Assembly: GCA_012845835.1 (NCBI GenBank)
Contig: JABAKD010000019.1
Location: 1,907,501-1,971,500, forward strand
Length of the DNA: 64,000 bases
Source of the DNA: Undaria pinnatifida
Lineage: Eukaryota; Sar; Phaeophyceae; Laminariales; Alariaceae
Direction: 5' to 3'
Shown piece by piece: positions 1 to 10,999 of this stretch (position 1 is the first letter of the stretch; each line of letters begins with the position of its first letter). The notes beneath the pieces are model-generated. The model was given only the letters and a program-made list of their open reading frames with translations. It was not told where the DNA came from and made no database searches. The position numbers and the translations under genes are program-made.

Positions 1-690
1 GGCGTGTCCTCGCTATTATGCGGCGAGTTGCTTGCGTCAGAGCCTGTCAATTGTCACCCCACCATACCACACGTTTCTGCGATGCTGCCGCTAGGTGCGC
101 GTGTCCATCGATGCTGAAACATGGGGACTTTTGTAATAATAGTTTAGATACCAACCGATCCTTACATTTACGCCCACAAGGCAGTTTTTTAACAAGTAAT
201 TCTTCCGTTTTTTTTTTGCGAAGACCGCAGATGACAGACAGCAGACAACATGCGGTGAGCACAACGCTACAAAATCCTGCCGCACAGCAGCAGCGGTAGG
301 CAACATCATTTGTGTTCGCGTGTCGTGTCCTCGCTATGCTGCAGCGAGTTGCTTGTGTCGAAGCCTGTCATTTGTCACCCAACCATACCACACGTTTTTG
401 CTGTGCTGCCGCTGGGTGCGCGTGTCCATCGATGCGGAAACATAGGGACCTTTGTAATAATAGTGATAATTTAGATACCAACCCATCCTTACACATTCAC
501 GTCCACAGAGGCAGTTTTTTAACGAGGATTTTTTCTGTTTTTTTTTTTTTTGCGAAGATCGCAGATGACAGACAGCAGCCAACATGCGGAGAGCAAAACG
601 CTACAGGTAGGATCATGGCGTGCCGTATCCTCTCTTTACGGCGGCGAGTTGTTTTTGTCATAGTCCGTCACGTATTGTCCTCTTGCTCCC
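1..690 (+). repeat. ~320-bp tandem duplication with partial third copy
   Basis: GAGTTGCTTG recurs at 25 and 346, and GAGTTG at 646. Long matching blocks are CCATACCACACGTTT, GGTGCGCGTGTCCATCGATG and CGCAGATGACAGACAGCAG. The third copy fades after about 690. Small open frames in both strands are by-products of the repeat. Confidence 0.8.
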
Positions 691-889
691 TCGCTCTCAA
701 TACGTCGTGCTCTTTACATAATATTCGTACCATAAGCCGCATTTCACGCCACACCACGTGCCCCTTCTCGCTTCCTGGCGGTCCCCGAGTTCGAAGTGTG
801 ACACTCTTCTCGAAATCACACATGTCCCACCCCCCGCAACCCCCCCCCTCCAACGCCCCCTCTTTTCCAACCACCCGCACGATCGCCTA

Positions 890-1960
890 GACCTAGCACC
901 ACGCGTATAACAAGCCCCTACATATCTTGGATCTCACAGCCGGAGTGTATTTGAATATTATTTGTGACCTAAACCTCCTAAAAAATCCCCCCTCCCCCCC
1001 CCCTTCTCGCTCTCCCTTGCTCAAACGCCCCACCTAATATCGAAATCCGCCAGATTAATAAACACTTCACGCACTGGATATCGCCTCATTATCTTTCTAG
1101 AGCCATCCATGCCGCTGCCCCCCCCCCCCCCCTCCCCGCCCCGAACGCCTCCTTCTTCCCCACCACCCGCACCATCGCCTAGACTTAGCACCACGCGTAT
1201 AACAAACCCCTCACCTAAAGCCCTTCCTTCCCCCCCCCCCCCCCCACCGCCCCCACCCCCCACCTCCCCAACCCCCCCCACCCCATCCCAACCCCACCCC
1301 CTCGAACACTCCGCCCTCTCTCTACTCACTGATTGTACGACTTACCCCAGGATATACATGATAAACTAATGCATTCTTTCCAAAACCGTCACATTTATCC
1401 CCTCAAAATAATGTATAGTTTCCACGCACAGATTGAGCTGCCCCCCCCCCCCCGCCCCAACCCCCCCCCCCCTATGATAGACCGGTGCATTTTTTTTTTT
1501 TTTTTTTTTTTTCCAAAACCGTCAGATTTATCCCCTTGCAAGGATTTATAGCTTACACGCACAAATTGCCCGCCCGTCGCCCCCCCCCCCCCCTCCAGCC
1601 CCGCTCGCTTTTGATCAAAACCAGGCCCCCACGTCCTTCAAAACTCCGCCCCCCCCTCACCGGTTATTCGACTTACAGGATTCACTTGATAAACGGATAC
1701 ATTTCCCTCCACAGCTGTCAGATTTTGTCGCCCTCAGAAACGGGTTTTATAGTTTCCGCGCACAGACTGACTAACATCACCCTGTTGACCCTGATAACTA
1801 CACTGTAGTTGTAAGGGGAGTCGCCGACCTATATCCTTAATGAGGACACACAACTCGTAATACGCGCGATCGGAGTATCACACGCAGCTTGCAAAGATGA
1901 GTTTCGACGAAATCTTCGATCTCACAGCTGGAGTGTATTTTCATTTTTTATAATATCATA
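890..1960 (-). repeat. 'TTTGCAAGCTG' family, copy a
   Basis: Read on the minus strand it starts near 1960-1890 (CTCACAGCTGGAGTGTATTT in plus; GCTTGCAAAGATGAG), then the CGACTCCCCTTACAACTAC block, and ~190-bp internal subrepeats with CGCGGAAACTATAAAACCCG and GTATAACCGGTGAG, each separated by poly-C/G runs. The same layout recurs at 5255-5900, 6525-7180 and 57950-58210. Confidence 0.75.
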
Positions 1961-2126
1961 CGGTGTAAAAGTTTTGTGTGTTGTGTGTATTTTCTCCACA
2001 GCAGATAGGTCGTGGGCACGTCTAAATCGAGTGCCCAAAAAGTGCTAAAAGTACTACTGTTAATGAGTACACCCAAGAAATACTGCGGGTAAAATGCGAA
2101 TTCCTTGTTTTTTTCGGGCAAGTTTT

Positions 2127-2345
2127 TTTTGTACGTACAGCGGTAGTGATCAGAATGTGTCCTTGCGCCACTCCCCTAGGCACTTCCCGGAGGGGGGTTT
2201 TTGTACGTACAGCGGTAGTGATCAGAATGTGTCCTTGCGCCACTCCCCTAGGCACTTCCCGGAGGGGGGTTTTTGTACGTACAGCGGTAGTGATCAGAAT
2301 GTGTCCTTGCGCCACTCCCCTAGGCACTTCCCGGAGGGGGGAGGG
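2127..2345 (+). repeat. 72-bp minisatellite, three copies
   Basis: GTACGTACAGCGGTAGTGAT recurs at 2131, 2203 and 2275, exactly 72 bp apart, each unit ending CACTTCCCGGAGGGG. Copies are almost identical, so the duplication is recent. 72 is a multiple of three, so frames on both strands stay open. Confidence 0.92.
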
Positions 2346-2802
2346 GAACCTTGTATTTAATAAAAATATTCTAACAACTTCAGCTGCGAGTTCGACGAAT
2401 TTAGGGTTGATCGTACTCATCGTTGCAAGCTGCGTACTACACCGGTCGATCGTTTTTTAGTAAATTTTTATGAGCAAGAACCTAATACAAGCTGACGTTG
2501 TATTTCAATACTTATCGTGCGTGACCAAGTGTTAGAAACCAGGGTAGGGTACCAGCCTGCTGTAGTTGGCGAAGTTTGGGGAAGCGTTAACACATCTGTT
2601 TCTTGCGTTCTGCTACACTGCTATACCACGTATACATGGTGGGTGGTTGGTTGGTGGATGGCTAGGTCGGGGGCTATGTTGATGCACACGTGTTAGAAAT
2701 ATTGGATGTAGGCGATAACTCGGGGTTGTACCAGGTATATTGCGATATTGAATCTTGACGTTGGAGGCATCCGGTGAGTAGATTCATGCTGGATAAACGT
2801 GT

Positions 2803-3174
2803 ATGGCTGGGGCTGATATCGTGTTCAGGAGAGAAAGAAGGACACAGGAGGTGCTAGATAGGAAAATCATCCGGTCTTGGAGCAGCAAGCTGGGTTGGAA
2901 ACCGACTGACACAAAATTAAAAAAAATTGCTGGTGCTGTTATGGAGATCGTTTGCGCCTGCGAAAATTGTCCTACACTAATTATGAGTGATTTGCCCCCA
3001 AACGTGGGAGAAAGTTCCGAATGGGTCAAGGACTTGGCAGAAAGTGTACGAAGATTTAGGCTTTTACAACGTGAAAAGCCGACAGGGTACAGAAAACGGA
3101 AAGCTAGCTTAAAAACCGCCTGCCAGAATGTTCTGCTTGGGGTGTTTCGAAGATCGAGGCTGAACGATTGTTAA
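2803..3174 (+). CDS. Hypothetical ORF, 123 aa
   Basis: ATG at 2803, stop TAA at 3172. The peptide is mixed in composition, rich in K/R and not repetitive (starting MAGADIVFRRERRTQEVLDR; interior CACENCPTLIMSDLPPN with a C-x-C-x2-C cluster). I do not recognise a family. It stands out from the surrounding low-complexity DNA and could be a single exon or a transposon-derived fragment. No promoter or splice evidence was found. Confidence 0.3.
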   Translation: MAGADIVFRRERRTQEVLDRKIIRSWSSKLGWKPTDTKLKKIAGAVMEIVCACENCPTLIMSDLPPNVGESSEWVKDLAESVRRFRLLQREKPTGYRKRKASLKTACQNVLLGVFRRSRLNDC

Positions 3175-3179
3175 CAGGC

Positions 3180-5250
3180 AGAACGTCGATATCGTGGGAT
3201 TTTCACGCCCCCGTGATAACCCGGTCTCTTGGCAAATGCGTTTATGGGTGGGAGTCACCGGTACGTGGTTGCTGTTTTTTTTTTTTTTTTTTGTAATTTT
3301 TTTGGTACGTTGGTCCGACCGTGCAACCTCGTAATAGCGCTGGGGAACAGCACACCGATACCGTTCATTGGCGGTGCATTACAGTGATGCCGTTTTAGCT
3401 GGCGCTGTGCTACCGTGATACCAGTACCGTTTTTCGGCTCTGCATTACAGTGAACTATGCCGCGGCAAAAGTGGACACACGGAAAGCAGCCGCTAGACAG
3501 ACAAACTGCCTTTTAACAAGGAAATTATGAGAGCCTGTAAGCAACGCGCAAAGAGGCGTTCCATCCAAAAGGCAAGCAACTCTGTCTCAGTAGACTGCTT
3601 GTAGAGTGCTAAACGGGGCAATAGTGCGTTGCACTTGCAGTAGACAGGGGTGCGCTTTAAGTAATAAAAACGGAATCCCGCCGCACTCCAAAGACGCAGC
3701 AACAAGGCCGCCAATAACACAGCAGCACGGCACCCGCGGACAACTCGAGGCCGCTTGCGACGAAACAATCCCGGCTCGTTAGCGCAAACTCGCCCGCTCG
3801 TATCAACGCGTTGTTGGGAAATCGGTTGCAGGCCTTGCAATAAAAACAACGGCCTCGCTAGTCGTGCTCGGTTTTGCCTCACTCTGGTAGTGCGATTGAT
3901 ACCTGTGCGTACTCGGCTTGTTGTACATTTGGTTGCTTTCCTGCGGGGTAGTATACGCATGCTGGTATGTATTTTTTTCATTTTTTTTCTTGTAGCATGA
4001 TGTTCTCCGGCGACCGAGCTTTTTTTCTAGCGCTTTCGGCTGCAAGGCAAGCAAGGGGCCCGTCGGTACATTGCGATGCACGTCTGGATCCCGGCCGAGC
4101 TCCATGTCACGTGTTCTGAGCATTCAAAGTCGATGAACTGGCTCTTTTAGCAAGGGGTTGCGTTCCGCCCCTCTGAGCCGGGGAGGTGCATGGAAAACCC
4201 CACGTTTTTTTGGTTACTTTGAAATCGCCCGTTCTGTTCTCACATTTTTTTTAATCGACCGTTCCAATGTCCCGGTGTACAACAGAGTCCAATTCTATTT
4301 TTTATCGCCCTCTCAGCAGCGGCGGCAGTTGTTGTGCACCTTGCACCTGAGAGGTAGTCGCACCGGACAAGATCCAGAGAACAAGGCCTATGCTGCCGCC
4401 TGTCTTGCTGTGCAGACCCACACCGTTACGTGTGTCGCTATGCAGCTGGCACCAAGCACGACCCACACTGCGTCCTTCCGACTGTCTGGCTGCCTAGAAA
4501 CGACTGTATTTGTAGGAGCTTCCCAAGGTCGAATAATCCAGACAAGTAAAACAGCCCTCTCGAGGGGTGTGCCGTGAACCTCGAACCTCGCTTTTCGAGC
4601 GGTCTGCTGTAATCGCTTTTTCGTGTCGAGTGGTCTGCTGTAAATCTGGCACACCTCGCACCGACAACAGTTCTGTTCTGTAACCTCTGGGTTAATTGCA
4701 CCCTGGGAGAACACACACTTTCAAGGGCTGTGCTTGTGGCTGTCACGGTACAACAACAGCCGCTCTGTGAGCTCTTTCCTTTGTGACAGCCACGGACTGC
4801 TCCTGTGTGCACGCGTATTACGTGTGCACGCTTCTTTTGTACCAGGTATGTGTGAGTGGAGTGGTTAGCTGTTCTAGGCACACACAACGACCGAGAAGAG
4901 CGATGTTACTTTTTTTTCGAAAGCAGCCGCTCAGGCTTGCTGTTAGATGTGCACAAAAGCAGCACACATCAGAAATACAGCACGCTAGCGGCATAACGGC
5001 AGCCGCGCTTCAAGCCCTTGCCTTTGTGGCCAATAGTCACGGCGTATGTGTGGGTGGTTGGTTCACAGCAGGAGGTCGAACCACGATAACATATGTTTTC
5101 ACGTTCGATGCAACGACCAAGCACACGTCGTCGGACCACATACTAGGTATACGAAGCAACTCATACATATGGGACGCCCATGTTCCCCCTGTTCGACTTT
5201 CGACCCCCCCTGGATATCGATTCACTCATAACCCGAAGGAGAACCTTGTA
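3180..5250. other. No gene recognised
   Basis: Contains a T run (3275-3293) and a doubled 'GCATTACAGTGA' block (about 3365-3455). A 162-codon minus-strand frame (3493-3981) and frames at 4158-4887 show no recognisable domain; I treat them as chance. Confidence 0.5.
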
Positions 5251-5254
5251 TCAT

Positions 5255-5900
5255 GGATACGATATTATAAATATTAAAAAACACTCCCGCCGTGAGATCG
5301 AAGATTTCGTCCAAACTCATCTTTGCAAGCTGTGTGTGATACTCCAATCGCGCGTATTGCTGGGTGTGTGTCCTCGTTAAGGGTATACGTCGGCGACTCC
5401 CCTTGGAACTACAGTCAGTATAGCTTGTGCCAGGGTCAACAGGGTGACGTTAACCAATCTGTGCGCGGAAACTATAAAACCCGTTTTTGACGAAATCTGA
5501 CCGCTGTGGAAGGAAATGCATCAGTTATAAAGTATATCCTGTAAGTCGTATAACCGGTGAGGGAAGGGCGGGGTAAAAAAAAAAAAAAGGGGGGGGGGGC
5601 GGGGGCGAAAAAGAGGAGTTGGGCGGGGGGGGGGGGGGGGGCAGCTCAATCTGTGCGCGGAAACTATAAACCCTTTTACGGGGTCAAATCTGACGGTTGT
5701 GGAAGGAATGCATCAGTTTACCATGTATATCCTGTAACTCGTACAACCGGTGAGGGAGGGCGGAATGTTGGAGGAGAGGGGGGGGGGGAGGGGGGATTCC
5801 AACCGCTGTAGGTCGCATAAATGTATACCTGGTAGGAACTTACTATTCGCGTGGTGCTAGGTCTAGGCGATGGTGCAAGTAGCGGGAAAGGAGGGGGCAG
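5255..5900 (+). repeat. 'TTTGCAAGCTG' family, copy b
   Basis: CGTGAGATCGAAGATTTCG, ATCTTTGCAAGCTGTGTGTG, GGTCAACAGGGTGACG and two subrepeats (GCGCGGAAACTATAAA … ACCGGTGAGGGA) with runs of up to 17 G. It closes with GGTGCTAGGTCTAGGCGATG. Confidence 0.8.
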
Positions 5901-6524
5901 GGGGGCGGGGGGCGGGGGTAATTGGAGCTACGGTACGATCGTATGGATGGCTAGAAAGATAATGAGGTGATATCACCTGTCTGGTATGTAGGTGCTCGAA
6001 TCGTGGATTTAACTGAACCAAGTTAGAGAGACCAAACGACGTCACTTACTACGTGAGCGTATTCTATAGGTAAAGGATTGGATGTGATACGTGATGATAC
6101 TTGTGGTGGGACATTCTCTCCCATCACACTCCAAAAGGCTGGTTGCCTAGACTACACGACTACACGAGCATACTGCTGTACCGGTAGTATGCATAATAGG
6201 AGACTCCCCGAACGTTGTTTAATTACCGGTGTCCATTTGACGTAAAGCATGAGCGCTTGTCAGATACCTTTTGGATTCCAGGTATTGCGAGCTATCGGTG
6301 TAAGATGGGATGAGATGGGCGGTGTTGTCATCCCTCTACTTACCGTATTGGCGCGACCACGTAGCTGCGCGATTAGTTTTATCGTGTTGTACAAGCCCTT
6401 AACCCTTGCACTGCTTAAAATATTATCTACTCGAATTCCGTGTAATTTGTCCCTCTAATCGTGGGTGGAGTTCTTAAAGGTCAGGTAGTATAACCACCCT
6501 CTATATGCCGTGATGCAACGTGTA

Positions 6525-7180
6525 ATGTATATATTATAATAATAAAATACACTCCAGCTGTGAGATCGAAGATTTTGTCGAAACTCATCTTTGCTTGCAA
6601 GCTGTGTGTGATACTCCGTTCGCGCGTATTACGTGTTGTGTGTCTAAGGATATAGGTCGGCGACTCCCCTTGCAACTACAAACAGTGTAGCTATCAGGTT
6701 CAACAGGGTGATCTTAGTCACAGTCTGTGCGCGGAAAATATAAAACCCATTCTTGAGGGGGACAAAATCTGACAGCTGTGGAAGGAAATGCATCAGTTTA
6801 TCGAGGGAATCCTGTAAGTATGATAACCGGTGAGGGGAGGGCGGAGTTTTTAAGGACGTGGGGGGCTGGGTTTGATGAAGAGGGGGCGGGGGGGGGGGGG
6901 GGGGCAGCTCAAGCTGTGCGTGGAAACTATAAATCCTTCAAGGGGATAAATCTGACGGTTTTGGAAAGAATGCACCAGTTTATCATGTAAGTCGTACAAC
7001 CAGTGAGGAGAGGGCGGAGCGTTCGAGGGGGTGTGGGGTGTGGGGGGGGAGGGAGGGCGAAAGGGTTTTTTAAGCAACACCTTTAGGCTGCATAGATGTA
7101 AGGGTTTAAGGGTTTGTTATACGCATGAAGCTAGGTCTAGGCGATGGTGCGGGTGGTGGGGAAGGAGGGGGCGTTATTTG
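6525..7180 (+). repeat. 'TTTGCAAGCTG' family, copy c
   Basis: CTCCAGCTGTGAGATCGAAG, then GTGTGTGATACTCCGTTCGC, then subrepeats containing TATAAAACCCATTCTTGAGG and ACCGGTGAGGGGAGGG. It ends GAAGCTAGGTCTAGGCGATG. Short head-only fragments of the family also occur near 2370-2430, 11235-11310, 13245-13330, 14133-14290, 55185-55245 and 61598-61660. Confidence 0.78.
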
Positions 7181-7482
7181 TAATGTGCGTATGACCGATG
7201 CTGTGGTCATCGACTGTGTGTGCGTGTTTCCTCTCAGGTCTGAAGGCCTTGCCAGTTCCGGTAACACGAGATAAATAGCAGAGAAGTACTCGTATGTATG
7301 ACAAGAGTGTAGTCTATATATCAGTACCACGGTGAAAGAAACTAACATCAGCTGCCGACGTAGTCACTGGCAGAGGGTAGAGTTTGTGTTTCAAGTAGCT
7401 CCACCCGCTAGACCGCCTAGTTACGAGGTCCCCGGAGACCAATGCTAGCAAGCCGCCGAGATTCGACAAACTCTAGATTGCA

Positions 7483-7654
7483 TATTTTGGTGGTTAGTAC
7501 AGCACTATGGTACCCACGTGACCTCTCAAGTCACAAATAGTGACTACTGCTGTATATACGAAGTATGTGATCTGCATTGTAATATTTTGGTGGTTAGTAC
7601 AGCACTATGGTACCCACTTGACCTCTCAGTCACAAATAGTGACTACCGTATATA
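7483..7654 (+). repeat. Tandem duplication, 100-bp period
   Basis: ATTTTGGTGGTTAGTACAGC recurs at offset 100 (about 7485 and 7585), followed by ACTATGGTACCCAC, CACAAATAGTGACTAC in both copies. Confidence 0.85.
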
Positions 7655-7664
7655 TGACAGCCGG

Positions 7665-7990
7665 TCGCCCCGGTGGTGTATCAGGTTATCCTCGAGCCTG
7701 GTATAGGTGAGTTTCGTGAGTTCGAATCCCCCCGAGTGTATTCTCGTGCAAATCCGTGGGGACTTTTTTCTTGCGCGCAAATTGACTTGCGGAAAGCGCG
7801 AGAGCGGGAGTTAGCAAAACTCGATGAAAAATCGACGAGCAGTGGGATTGCTGAACCCTATGCGCGATAATAATTGAAGACAAGAACCGGGGGGGAGAAG
7901 GGACGACACCTGTGACCACGGCTTGTCCAGAAGCTGGAAAGTAGATGTGTGAAAAGAGAAGAAAGAAAAAAAAATATATATATATATATG
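7665..7990 (+). mobile_element. tRNA-derived SINE, copy 1
   Basis: The head GCCCCGGTGGTGTATCAGG resembles a tRNA A box, and GAGTTCGAATCCCC 40 bp later is a good B box, as expected for an internal Pol III promoter. The body (GCGGAAAGCGCGAGAGCG, TGCTGAACCCTATGCGC, CTGTGACCACGGCTTGTCC) recurs at 8694-9045 (reverse), 32545-32890 and 46245-46575. It ends in an A-rich/(TA)n tail. It is a nonautonomous retrotransposon, not a functional tRNA gene. Confidence 0.8.
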
Positions 7991-8209
7991 TGATCTACAG
8001 TAGTAGATGGTGCTATCGAACCAACAGTATTGAAGGTTTTCATCCGATCACCTGCAGTAAACACACCACCAGACCCCGATGCTGTTACTAGTCAAACTAC
8101 TGCAAGGGCAACAAGATATTGCGAAAGGAGAATATTCAATTGTTCTGTGCTGAACCTACTGCAGTAGTTCCTGTCACGGTGGGGGTACGTGGCAAGCTTG
8201 CACGTTGAT

Positions 8210-8660
8210 TTCGTTTCACTTGTGCACCTCCTTTTCGTGTGTTTTGGGGCGGAAAAAAAAAAACGTATCAGGTAGTGTTTTCCGGGCGAATTTTGATTTC
8301 GTGATGGTTTTTCGGATATTGCTAGTGCTCCAGCTTCTTTGTTTTGAGCACGGACTCTAGATTTTTTGACAACAATTAGGGTCGTTCCTAACGAACGCAA
8401 AAAAAAATGAAGAGTCCTGACAAGATGTCACGATTCCTGACTGTTTGAAACTCTGAACTGTCACGTTTCCAAACAACAACAAAAAAAACGATTTTTTGTC
8501 GGGAATCCTGGCATCAATATTTATGGAAGATGTCAAAATGATTCAAAGTCCGGATTCCTTACAAATATCACGATTCGTGAAAATGTCACCTTTTTTGTCA
8601 GGATGCCTGACATTTGTTGTGTTGGTTAGGAACGGCCCTTTATGTGAGAACAACACAAAG
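8210..8660 (+). repeat. Dispersed repeat interrupted by a MITE
   Basis: TTTCACTTGTGCACC, GGCGAATTTTGATTTCG and CACGGACTCTAGATTTTTTG match 26120-26300. The match resumes after the MITE at TGTGAGAACAACAC. Confidence 0.7.
8379..8639. mobile_element. 261-bp MITE with ~22-bp TIRs and TTA target duplication
   Basis: The ends GGGTCGTTCCTAACGAAC and GTTGGTTAGGAACGGCCC are inverted. TTA flanks both sides (8376-8378 and 8640-8642). The surrounding DNA is a dispersed repeat whose uninterrupted copy at 26120-26300 shows the empty site (GAGTTAATGTGAG). A 3-bp TTA/TWA duplication is typical of PIF/Harbinger elements. There is no coding capacity. Confidence 0.8.
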
Positions 8661-8693
8661 TGGCAAAACGTACTCTCTTCTGTTGTATTTTTC

Positions 8694-9045
8694 TTCATCA
8701 CTTTTACTGTCCACTTTTTTTGCGTACCCTCAGCGACGTTCTGGGCAAGCCGTGGTCATAGATGTCTCCCCTTCTCCCTCCCGGTATGGACGTGCCGTCA
8801 TTTGTATCGCCCTCCCGGTATGGACGTGCCGTCATTTGTATCGCCCACTGGGTTCAGCATTCGCACTTTTCAGCTTTTTATGCTCGTCGATTTTCATCGA
8901 CTTTTGCCCACTCAGGCTCTCGCGCTTCCCACTAATATGGTCATTTTTGTACACAAGACAAGGTCCCTACGTAAGGCACGAGTGTGCATTCGGGAGGATT
9001 CGAACCCGCGTTGATGACTTATGTATGGCAGGGACGATATTAACC
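8694..9045 (-). mobile_element. tRNA-derived SINE, copy 2 (reverse)
   Basis: Read on the minus strand it has the B box GGATTCGAACCC in reverse (GGGAGGATTCGAACCCGCG on plus), then the same body, ending in GACAGTAAAAGTGATG. Within it a 34-bp stretch (CTCCCGGTATGGACGTGCCG...) is duplicated in tandem at about 8777-8844. Confidence 0.75.
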
Positions 9046-9367
9046 TTCTACTCCACAGGGTACGCCTGCGTTACCTGGTCCCTATTAATGTCCTTGCACC
9101 GGTCTTTCCGTTCATATTGCGCGCACCTCGTACTGAGCCCGGTGCATGCGCGAGTACTGGTACCTGGAGTGGCATCAGCGTATGTATCATGACAACACAC
9201 GCACTATTGATGGTTGTGGCAATTAGATGTGGGCTTTGAGTTTATTTTATTTTGCTGGTGATTTGCTGAGTTCTTCCACTCCACCGCTCCGGTATCATGG
9301 GAGCCTGCTTCGTGACCGCGGACTAATGTAGATTTTGGCGGATGAGTTCATATAGGGACAACAACAG

Positions 9368-9590
9368 GGACTGCTGCTACTACTACTGCTAGTAATGCTA
9401 CTACTGCTGCTACTGCTGCTACTACTACTACTACTATCATACTACTACTACTGCTACTGCTACTACTGCTACTACTACTGCTACTACTACTACTACCTTT
9501 GCTACTACTACTGCTGCTGCTACTACTGCTGTTGCTGTTGCTGCTACTATTACTACTACTACCACCACCACTACTATTGCTATCCTACGG
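9368..9590 (+). repeat. (CTA/CTG)n trinucleotide microsatellite
   Basis: About 220 bp of mixed CTA and CTG triplets, drifting to ACC near the 3' end. The open frame across it (poly L/Y) is a product of the repeat. Confidence 0.95.
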
Positions 9591-10199
9591 CTGAGGTGGG
9601 TGTGTCTTGATTGACTGCGCTCGGGTCCGATTATGACAGTCCCGCGCTGGACCCAAGAGCTCCCCCAATCTCTCTCGGAAAAAAAGTGTCTGTTGACGGT
9701 CTATGTTTGACCCGTCAAGGCGTCTCTTAGCTTAGCATTATTCTTTTAATGTGGATATGTTGTTGACATGTCACTGAGCAAAAGTGCAGTCAACCGGCGT
9801 ACTCGCTCTCGCGCCTTTTTGTGCACGTGCGGATTACGGCCTGTGAACGAGCTTACGCGTACAGCAGTTCCAGCTCTGTCTCGGGTACCACCGAAGCAGC
9901 CATCCGCTTCTCTCTCGGTGGTTAGTGCCATAATTTTTTTGGGACCCAGGTTATAAAGTCCTAAAATCGAAGGAAGAGCGCAGCCCTTCGAGGGCAACAA
10001 ACGTACAAACATGACGTTGCTAGATTTATTTTATAGACCATGGTATTATCATGCTGCTACTCAAAGCGTGCCGTAAATCTCCTTCGGTTGCACGTGGGAC
10101 ACATCCCCGCGAAGCCCATGGCTCTGGCTCTGCTTCTTTTCAGCGTTTGCTGTAACCGGGTCGGGTTTTTTTTCACCCTTGTTTACTCATCAGTCCCAA

Positions 10200-10620
10200 C
10201 GGGGTTATATATCTGATTTATGTCTTGAATATAGTATAGCGATAAAAAAGTAACGAACGATTACGATATTTTCGAGCGTCTACCCGTAGCGTGAGCGCGC
10301 AGCAGTACGAGTATGATCATGCTGCGCCAGTCCCTTACGAGTAATTGCAATGTTGGCGTCGTCGTTCGGACTCCAATTTTATGATGGCCAACCTTGCCCT
10401 CGTCAATTCCTTATCCGTCGCCGAAGTTGTGCCCGCAGCAGCAAATGAATTCCGAGCCATCCGCTCGCTTCCCGCAGACTCGTTCTAGCCAAGCCGTCTT
10501 ATCGAAGGGGATCGATAAGAGAGCCTCCCTCCCCACGGAGAACCGGCAGTGGCCGATGCCGTAATGGTCAATTCTCGTCGTCTATGTTTCCCTCTGAAGT
10601 CTCAACGGGGTTAAAGATCG
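10200..10620 (+). repeat. Dispersed repeat pair, copy 1
   Basis: TACCCGTAGCGTGAGCGCGC, AGCAGTACGAGTATGATCAT, GGCCGATGCCGTAATGGTCA and GTCTCAACGGGGTTAAAGA match 24365-24650 in the same order. An extra stretch (10380-10530) separates the two halves here. Confidence 0.7.
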
Positions 10621-10769
10621 AAAACGGAAGGACGGGCATATACCAATTCTCTGCAAGAGGGCATGCCGATTCTCTGCAAGGGCAAGGTAGAAGTGAAGCC
10701 GCTTTGCATGATGTGATATACACACGCGACAATGATCATACTACGAATGCTTGTGCACACATCGGGCAG

Positions 10770-10985
10770 ATCACGATCTAGATCATGTAGATCATATAGA
10801 TGCTCCATCTTTTATTATGATGCGTAGGGTCGGTGTAGTACAGCAGTTCCAACCCAGGAAACAGTGCACCCGACAATGCAGGTCATCCAACTCCCCCCCG
10901 GCAACACAGATCATATACACTAGGGATCTATTATATCTACCCCGAAAGACAAATCATGAAGTAGTGGGGTTTGATCTGTCCTACG
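10770..10985 (+). repeat. Dispersed 'TAGATCATC' repeat, copy 1
   Basis: GATCTAGATCATGTAGATCA, then TCCAACCCAGGAAACAGTGC and AATGCAGGTCATCC, match 22680-22890. Related TAGATC-rich pieces lie at 21125-21310 and 22420-22455. Confidence 0.6.
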
Positions 10986-10999
10986 TGTGTAACTTGTCG

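Noticed and set aside
7680-7740. A tRNA gene at the GTTCGAATCC box
   Set aside because: No complete cloverleaf can be drawn, and the same sequence recurs with a long shared body at three other sites, so it is a SINE head.
9395-9610. Poly-Leu/Tyr ORF
   Set aside because: Translation of the CTA/CTG microsatellite.
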